The notes beneath the pieces are model-generated. The model saw only the letters and a program-made list of their open reading frames with translations. It was not told the origin of the DNA and did no database searches. A program made the translations under genes and the position numbers. Positions 15,384 through 19,255 of a stretch of 19,255 nucleotides of DNA are shown piece after piece (position 1 is the first letter of the stretch; the number at the start of each line of letters is the position of its first letter). The stretch lies in contig VXIS01000541.1 of NCBI GenBank assembly GCA_008704415.1, positions 1-19,255 of the forward strand, read 5' to 3'. The DNA comes from Sphaerosporella brunnea. Lineage: Eukaryota; Ascomycota; Pezizomycetes; Pezizales; Pyronemataceae.

Positions 15384-16167
15384 ATGGTGCAGGCAGCTAT
15401 AAACCTGGTTGTCGGAGATGGACGACGACAATCAATGATTTGGAAGTGGCCTCAACAGGGTCTATTGGCCGTGGTCAAAGCGTGCGTTCAACAGGCTTAC
15501 CAGCCACAGCCATGGCGATGTGCCATCGGTGTTGTAATCCCAAAGCCCGGGAAAGACGACTACTCCCAGGCGCGCGCTCATCGAGTCATCTCCCTGCTAT
15601 GCTGCTTAGGGAAAGTGATTGAATGGACAGTCACCACCCGACTTCCACAGGCGGCAGAGACCGGAGCGTGGATCCACGAAGGCCAGTTCGGCAGCCGAAG
15701 GGCGAGGGCCGCTGTTGATGCGGTGGCAGTGCTTCTGGATCACATACAGCTGGTGTGGCAGGACCGACACATCGTTGCGGTTCTGCTGATGGATGTGAAG
15801 GGTGCCTTCGACCACGTGCCTAAGGCCGTCCTCATCCGCAGGCCTATCACGCTCAAAGCCCAATACAACATCATCCGGTTGGTACCGTCCTTCATGGACA
15901 ACAGAAGAGTGAGAATCAGGGAACCGGTAGAAGGACAACTGCGCAAATCAACTGCGATACGAATGTCACTACAACACTCAACAAGTGCGCTGCAGAGAAC
16001 ATGCGCTAGGCCAACGACAACGCGGTCGCCTTTGACGTCGCAAAGAGAGAAGCTCTCCTTTTGCCGAGAAGAAGAGGTGCGCCTATTATGGGCTGGTGCT
16101 AAGGTAAATTACATCAAGAGCGCAACACGTTGCTCAGCGTCTTGCTGGACAGCAACCTGACGCTCAC
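15384..16167 (+). pseudogene. Tad1-like LINE reverse transcriptase relic, 5' part
   Basis: Non-LTR retrotransposon reverse transcriptase. In the 258-aa frame the family blocks appear in order: IPKPGKDDYS (52-61), HRVISLLCCLGKVIE (66-80), QFGSRRARAAVDA (101-113), and motif A LLMDVKGAFDHVPK (134-147) with its Asp. Next comes a fold block ending SFMDNRRVRI (169-178). Right after this, sequence jumps to a later part read in another frame (NKCAAENMR..NDNAVAFDVAK, about 15980-16050). The motif B (QGSPLSP-type) and catalytic YADD/FVDD block are therefore deleted. The annotated start is only the first Met of the open stretch. The fragment ends in LLDSNLTLT, where a hAT MITE splits the element. Confidence 0.88.
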
Positions 16168-16629
16168 CAGTGTTCCCAACAGCCAGCCCGCCCGGCCTGC
16201 TGCGTTGGGCGGATGTGGGCTGATCAAAAAGCCCGGCTGGCTGTTTGGGCTGATCAACAAGCCCGCCCGGCTGTTTGGGCTGCAGCTACAATGACGACAA
16301 ATACGACCACCGTGATGTAAACTACTGCGATGAAATGAAAAGTACATAAAGATGTTCGCCGTGTAAAATGATGACTAGGAGGAGATCACTAGATAGGAGT
16401 TTAGTATAACATCACAGATCTTGATAAGTCTATCGGCGCCGATTGAACCCCGCCACTTGCAGTGGCCGGTATTCACCGGAGATCACTCAAAGCTCTGGCA
16501 GCCGGGCTGGCCCGAAAGCAGGCTGGGCCGTTTGGGCTGATGCAAAAAGCCCGCCGGGCTGGCTGCTTAAAGCAGCCGGCCCAGCCCGCCCGGCTGTTTG
16601 GGCTGGCTACTGAGAACACTGACGCTCAC
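16157..16629. repeat. Direct repeats flanking the hAT MITE
   Basis: acgctcac occurs at 16160-16167 and 16622-16629 on either side of the MITE. It is the 8-bp target duplication. The similarity extends to 11 bp (ctgacgctcac) only because the last three MITE bases (ctg) match the LINE sequence by chance. Confidence 0.85.
16168..16621. mobile_element. hAT-type MITE, 454 bp, inside the LINE
   Basis: Terminal inverted repeats CAGTGTTC.CA..AGCCAGCCC occur at 16168-16190 and, inverted, at 16599-16621. They start with the CAGTGTT expected for hAT ends. The flanking 8-bp duplications acgctcac are exact. Subterminal GC-rich arrays of agcccgcccggctgtttggg occur near both ends (16180-16280 and 16495-16605), probably transposase-binding repeats. 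No coding capacity is present. Confidence 0.88.
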
Positions 16630-17460
16630 ACATCACCACCACAATGTCCAAATGGGCAAGGCAAGGGGGCAGAAGCCAGAATACGCGGATTGTAGAGCAA
16701 ATTAGGCTTAGCATCAGAAAACGTCAGGAACATTCAGGTCGCGGCAGGGCCGTCTGTGGCGCTATACGGAGCCGAGCATTGGTGGGACGGCCATCAAAAG
16801 GGCCCACAGGAAGAGCTGCGGAAGCTCTTCAACCGCCAGCCCAGGTCCATACTGAGCACACTACCGGCCACAGCGCTGGGGCCCCCTATGTGTGAGGCTG
16901 GGCTGGCTGATGCAAACGCCAACGTAACACACCGAAGACGAAGGTTCGCGGCCAAACTGCTAGCGACCGGCACCGACAACCCTGCAGGAAGGCGCCAGCG
17001 AAAGGCCCTGCTGTTCCAGCCCGCGGGATCCGAGAGGGTCTCGTCAACAGGGGCGCTTCTTGAGGGACAACGCCTTTGACATCCCTCATCCCGCCACGGA
17101 ACCACTAACCCTGATGGGCAAGCTGGCTGCCGTCGTCCCAGGGCACGCAGGGCAGATTGATCCTACTACGGCTGACACCCTCAGAGCTCGCGGCTGCGTT
17201 GTTATATCCGACGAGAAAGCAGCGGCTTCCAACGCAATCACACACCAGACCCAAATGAAAGATGGAAATTGCCATATACACAGACGGCTCCCTTCTGGAA
17301 AACGGCCGATGAGGATATGTGGCCGTCACCCAGCAAGATGCCGACTCCGGCTTGTCGAAACCCACGCTTGCCTACATTGGTCTTGGAATAGCTGGAAAGT
17401 CCAGCAACTTTCTTCATATCTGGACACCGGCCATCGCGGAATTGTCGCTTTTGACTGAAC
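16622..17460 (+). pseudogene. Tad1-like LINE relic, 3' part with RNase H
   Basis: Continuation of the LINE split by the MITE. One frame (about 16736-17079) has VALYGAEHWWDG..QEELRKLFNRQPRSIL..LPATALG..CEAGLA, the conserved region downstream of the reverse transcriptase in Tad1-like LINEs. A later frame has AIYTDGSLLENG (from 17271), the first catalytic-Asp block of RNase H, followed after a stop by GYVAVTQQ and YIGLG. Frameshifts separate the parts. No poly(A) or 3' target duplication was identified. Confidence 0.85.
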
Positions 17461-17689
17461 GGATAGTATACGGTGACGCTGGGTGTGTTGGTGGGCAGTG
17501 CCCGTTGCACGTTGCTTTGCCTGCTGCTTTGCCTGATGGCTCCTGGTGGCCTCGGAGAAAGCGTCAGTGTTGGGGGGCGGTTTCATTTATTTTCATTTTT
17601 TTATTCTAGATTTGTTTTGTTTGTTCGACCAATGGCATTTTGGAGGAAAGTGGAACCTCGATGGCAGGTTATAGTCAAGTTACAAAAAC
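17461..17689. other. LINE-to-unit junction, no gene seen
   Basis: Contains a T-rich stretch (about 17580-17620) and a weak possible Tc1 C-terminal remnant (FWRKVEPRW frame, about 17638-17664) just before the next unit tail. Too short and diverged for a firm call. Confidence 0.25.
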
Positions 17690-18037
17690 AAGGACATAAC
17701 AGATGTTTGCCATGGTTTTTATGGGTCCGCTGTAGCACAAGAAGCGAAACCGTCGCGGGCTGTCGTTGTCGCCGTCAAACTTTGAGGCGCGGAGGATAAA
17801 AATCCCCCTCCTTTTAGGCAGTGACATCACGCAGGTCTACATGATGGCTACGCTGTTGATTTTGAGGATTAGTAACATGTGGCGATGAGGGAATTTCTCA
17901 TATGCGGTGTCGGATGGTAAATTCGCAATAGCAGTCCGCCGTTAAGAAGAATGACATGATCGCATCCTGCGGACCGAAGGGTGACAGCGAAACCTGAGGT
18001 CTACATGACGCTTTGGAAGTTTACAATAACATCCTAG
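17690..18037 (+). repeat. Unit tail, segments A-B-C
   Basis: Shared landmarks in order are agcacaagaagcgaaaccgtcg, ttgaggcgcggagg, gcaggtctacatgatgg, gttgattttgaggatta, gtgtcggatggtaaattcg, gttaagaagaatgacatgat and gacagcgaaacctgaggtc. It leads into tRNA-like copy 6. Confidence 0.78.
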
Positions 18038-18119
18038 GTGTACATGGCTCAATGGTAGAGCGTGCCGCCCTTCAGTGCCAGCCAAGATACTGAAGTACGA
18101 TCGGTAAATCCGGGTTCAT
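18038..18119 (+). ncRNA. tRNA-like element, copy 6, truncated in the T-arm
   Basis: It has the D-arm GCTC-AATGGTA-GAGC, the middle hairpin CTTCAGT/ACTGAAG and the closing TGCC/GGTA. The T-arm breaks off after ccgggttca and passes into a linker-like sequence (cttcaagcgcctattat). The 3' acceptor strand is missing, so it is a relic. Confidence 0.65.
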
Positions 18120-18165
18120 GTGCTTCAAGCGCCTATTATTGTGCCAACCTAGTGATGGAAACGAG
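18120..18165 (+). repeat. Linker (segment E), short remnant
   Basis: tgcttcaagcgcctattattgtg followed by ccaacctagtgatgg resembles cttcgagtgctcattatggtg and aaaacctaggtagc of the linker at 9907-9950. It is interrupted at about 18165. Confidence 0.5.
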
Positions 18166-18300
18166 ACGAGCCAGCTCAAGTCAATACCTCGAGCTACGTG
18201 CTAAAGCCGACTCGATCCGACCTAATTTGGAACTCGAGCCGCCTCAAGCCATGGAAAGTCTGGCTCGAGCTTGGTTCAAGCTTTTGCATAGAATTGTGTT
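18166..18300. repeat. CTCGAG-rich hAT-terminus-like fragment
   Basis: Opens with cgagacgagccagctcaag, comparable to gcgcacgaggggagccagctcgag at the left end of the hAT at 8618. It then has spaced ctcgag motifs, as in that element's subterminal region. It is probably a truncated end of a related hAT copy. The second end and target duplication were not found. Confidence 0.4.
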
Positions 18301-18473
18301 CGTTCTGTCGACGTAGCTGGTCGGAGATATCTCACCGCATCAAGCCCCATCTCAACAAACTCAATCACGACCGCCCCACACCATCGCCCCAGAGCACCGC
18401 TGCCGGGCCACGACCACCCGCCCACCATCAAACTCTCACCGCCCGTCCCGCCTCTCATCTTGACCAATGGCGC
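18301..18473. other. No gene recognised
   Basis: C-rich sequence with short frames only, between the hAT-like fragment and dispersed repeat R copy 2. Confidence 0.3.
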
Positions 18474-18998
18474 TACAGTACAACAAATTGAGCATGTCGG
18501 CGGTTCCTGGCAGCAGTTGGTCCGGCGTCGATCACCTCCTCGCTGAGCGCGCGACTGATACGCGTCCTGATGATGAAGAGGATGATGTGATTCAGGCGTT
18601 CGACAACGACATAAGTGGGCAATGGTGTCAGTATCATGCTTAAAGCTCAAATAACTCGGCTATATTCCTGCGTCCAGATATTATTTATGAAGCAGCTGGA
18701 GGCCGCACATACAGCGGCCAGCGGAGTTCACCTTACAGCGCATTTCACTATAAAAGAAGCCGCATTTTTCGCGGCCAGGTTGCAGGAAAGCATAGCGTCG
18801 ACACCGTTGAAGACAATGATTTTGGGGCCAAGGTTGATACTGAGCCTGATGTTGACAGTCGGTTGAAGCAGTAAAGACATTCCTAGTGTCCCTGACGCCT
18901 CGAAGGGTGCAGATTCAGCTGCCGAGGCTTTTCTGTGATGGTCTTGAGGGCAGTCGGACCTCTCAGAGTGACCTGTACGGATATCAAATATATATATA
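18474..18998 (+). repeat. Dispersed repeat R, copy 2, with TATA-like box
   Basis: Diverged direct repeat of 14636-15116. The TATA-like cactataaaagaag (about 18747-18760) sits at the corresponding position. A short frame MSAVPGSSWSG..DEEDDVIQAFDND at 18495-18640 is partly conserved with copy 1 but is stop-broken there. The repeat ends near tgtacggatatcaaatat. Confidence 0.6.
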
Positions 18999-19024
18999 GC
19001 GGGGTAGCAAATGCCTGAAGTTGT

Positions 19025-19135
19025 CACGATCGGCCGAAGTGGGAACCAGCCGAGATGGTCAATGGTCTGGAAGCTATCGATCGCTTCCACGAGGCCTATC
19101 CGGACAAGCCGGGGCCTCTGCCGGAAGATGAATGA
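19025..19135 (+). pseudogene. Ty3/Gypsy Pol C-terminal (chromodomain) relic
   Basis: The frame reads RPKWEPAEMVNGLEAIDRF, then HEAYPDKPGPLPEDE and a stop. The WEPAE and following helix with a YPDKP tail are the characteristic end of the chromodomain of fungal Ty3/Gypsy integrases. The upstream part has a stop and no continuous domain, so this is a 3' remnant. It sits directly before a polypurine tract and an LTR start, as expected for the end of pol. Confidence 0.75.
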
Positions 19136-19155
19136 GCTTCGCCGGAGCTCAGCCG

Positions 19156-19169
19156 TAGGAGGGGGATAC
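19156..19169 (+). other. Polypurine tract
   Basis: taggagggggatac just upstream of TGTCAC. This purine-rich stretch is the expected plus-strand priming site immediately before a 3' LTR. Confidence 0.65.
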
Positions 19170-19255
19170 TGTCACGGCGCAAGTTGGATGGAGTCTTCCG
19201 ACTAAGCTACCGGCTTTTACTCTCAATGAAATCGGCTGGAACTCTCAGATCTAAG
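19170..19255 (+). mobile_element. Start of a 3' LTR (Ty3/Gypsy), cut by the window end
   Basis: Begins TGTCACGGCGC directly after the polypurine tract. TGTCAC is a common LTR start in fungal Gypsy elements. Only 86 bp are visible, so no LTR end, polyadenylation site or target duplication can be checked. Confidence 0.6.

Noticed and set aside
16794..17105. 103-aa minus-strand ORF
   Set aside because: Antisense to the LINE segment with VALYGAEHWWDG. The plus-strand frame carries the family motifs.
14636..18998. The repeat-R pair taken as the two LTRs of one retrotransposon
   Set aside because: The interior holds a LINE, a MITE, a Tc1 unit tail and hAT fragments but no gag-pol. The repeats are strongly diverged, and no TG/CA ends or target duplication were seen.

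Overview
The window looks like transposon-rich, non-genic DNA of a filamentous fungus, more likely ascomycete than basidiomycete, although the sequence does not fix the species. The evidence is decayed eukaryotic transposable elements of several classes: Tc1/mariner, two hAT insertions, a Helitron helicase relic, a Tad1-like LINE and a Ty3/Gypsy end. tRNA-like sequences with Pol III signals are also present, and the one long intact ORF has a fungal-style start context (CACCATG after a pyrimidine-rich leader). I see no bacterial-type operons and no RNA polymerase II gene with recognisable housekeeping function.

The dominant structure is a giant inverted repeat. Bases 1-3991 are the reverse complement of 3995-7985 (x pairs with 7986-x), with a 3-base spacer (GGA). 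Every reading frame compared in the two arms is identical, and the left arm begins exactly at base 1. This is either a recent in vivo inverted duplication or, quite plausibly, a fold-back artefact at a contig end. Features at 1-3991 should not be counted as independent of those at 3995-7985.

Read from the palindrome centre rightwards, the locus is a head-to-tail series of composite units, all on the + strand: tRNA-like element, linker, Tc1/mariner transposase relic, a conserved non-coding tail (about 0.35 kb), then the next tRNA-like element. tRNA-like copies start at 4115, 5389, 9791, 11873, 13253 (remnant) and 18038. Later insertions stretch the units. They are a gag-like stretch (4301-5342), a block of about 1.8 kb carrying a 416-aa PD-(D/E)XK-like gene (6358-8202), a 1070-bp hAT element with an exact 8-bp target duplication (8618-9687), a candidate hAT-like element (about 10531-11403), a Helitron helicase relic (13281-13960, minus), and a LINE relic (15384-17460) itself split by a 454-bp hAT MITE (16168-16621, exact 8-bp target duplication). 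The right edge carries a Ty3/Gypsy chromodomain end, a polypurine tract and the start of an LTR.

The only apparently intact protein gene is the 416-aa ORF, present once per palindrome arm. Everything else that codes is broken by frameshifts, stops, deletions or nested insertions, so the genes do not form a pathway. The interest lies in the palindrome, in the Tc1/tRNA-like tandem unit, and in an intact nuclease-fold gene inside a dead transposon.
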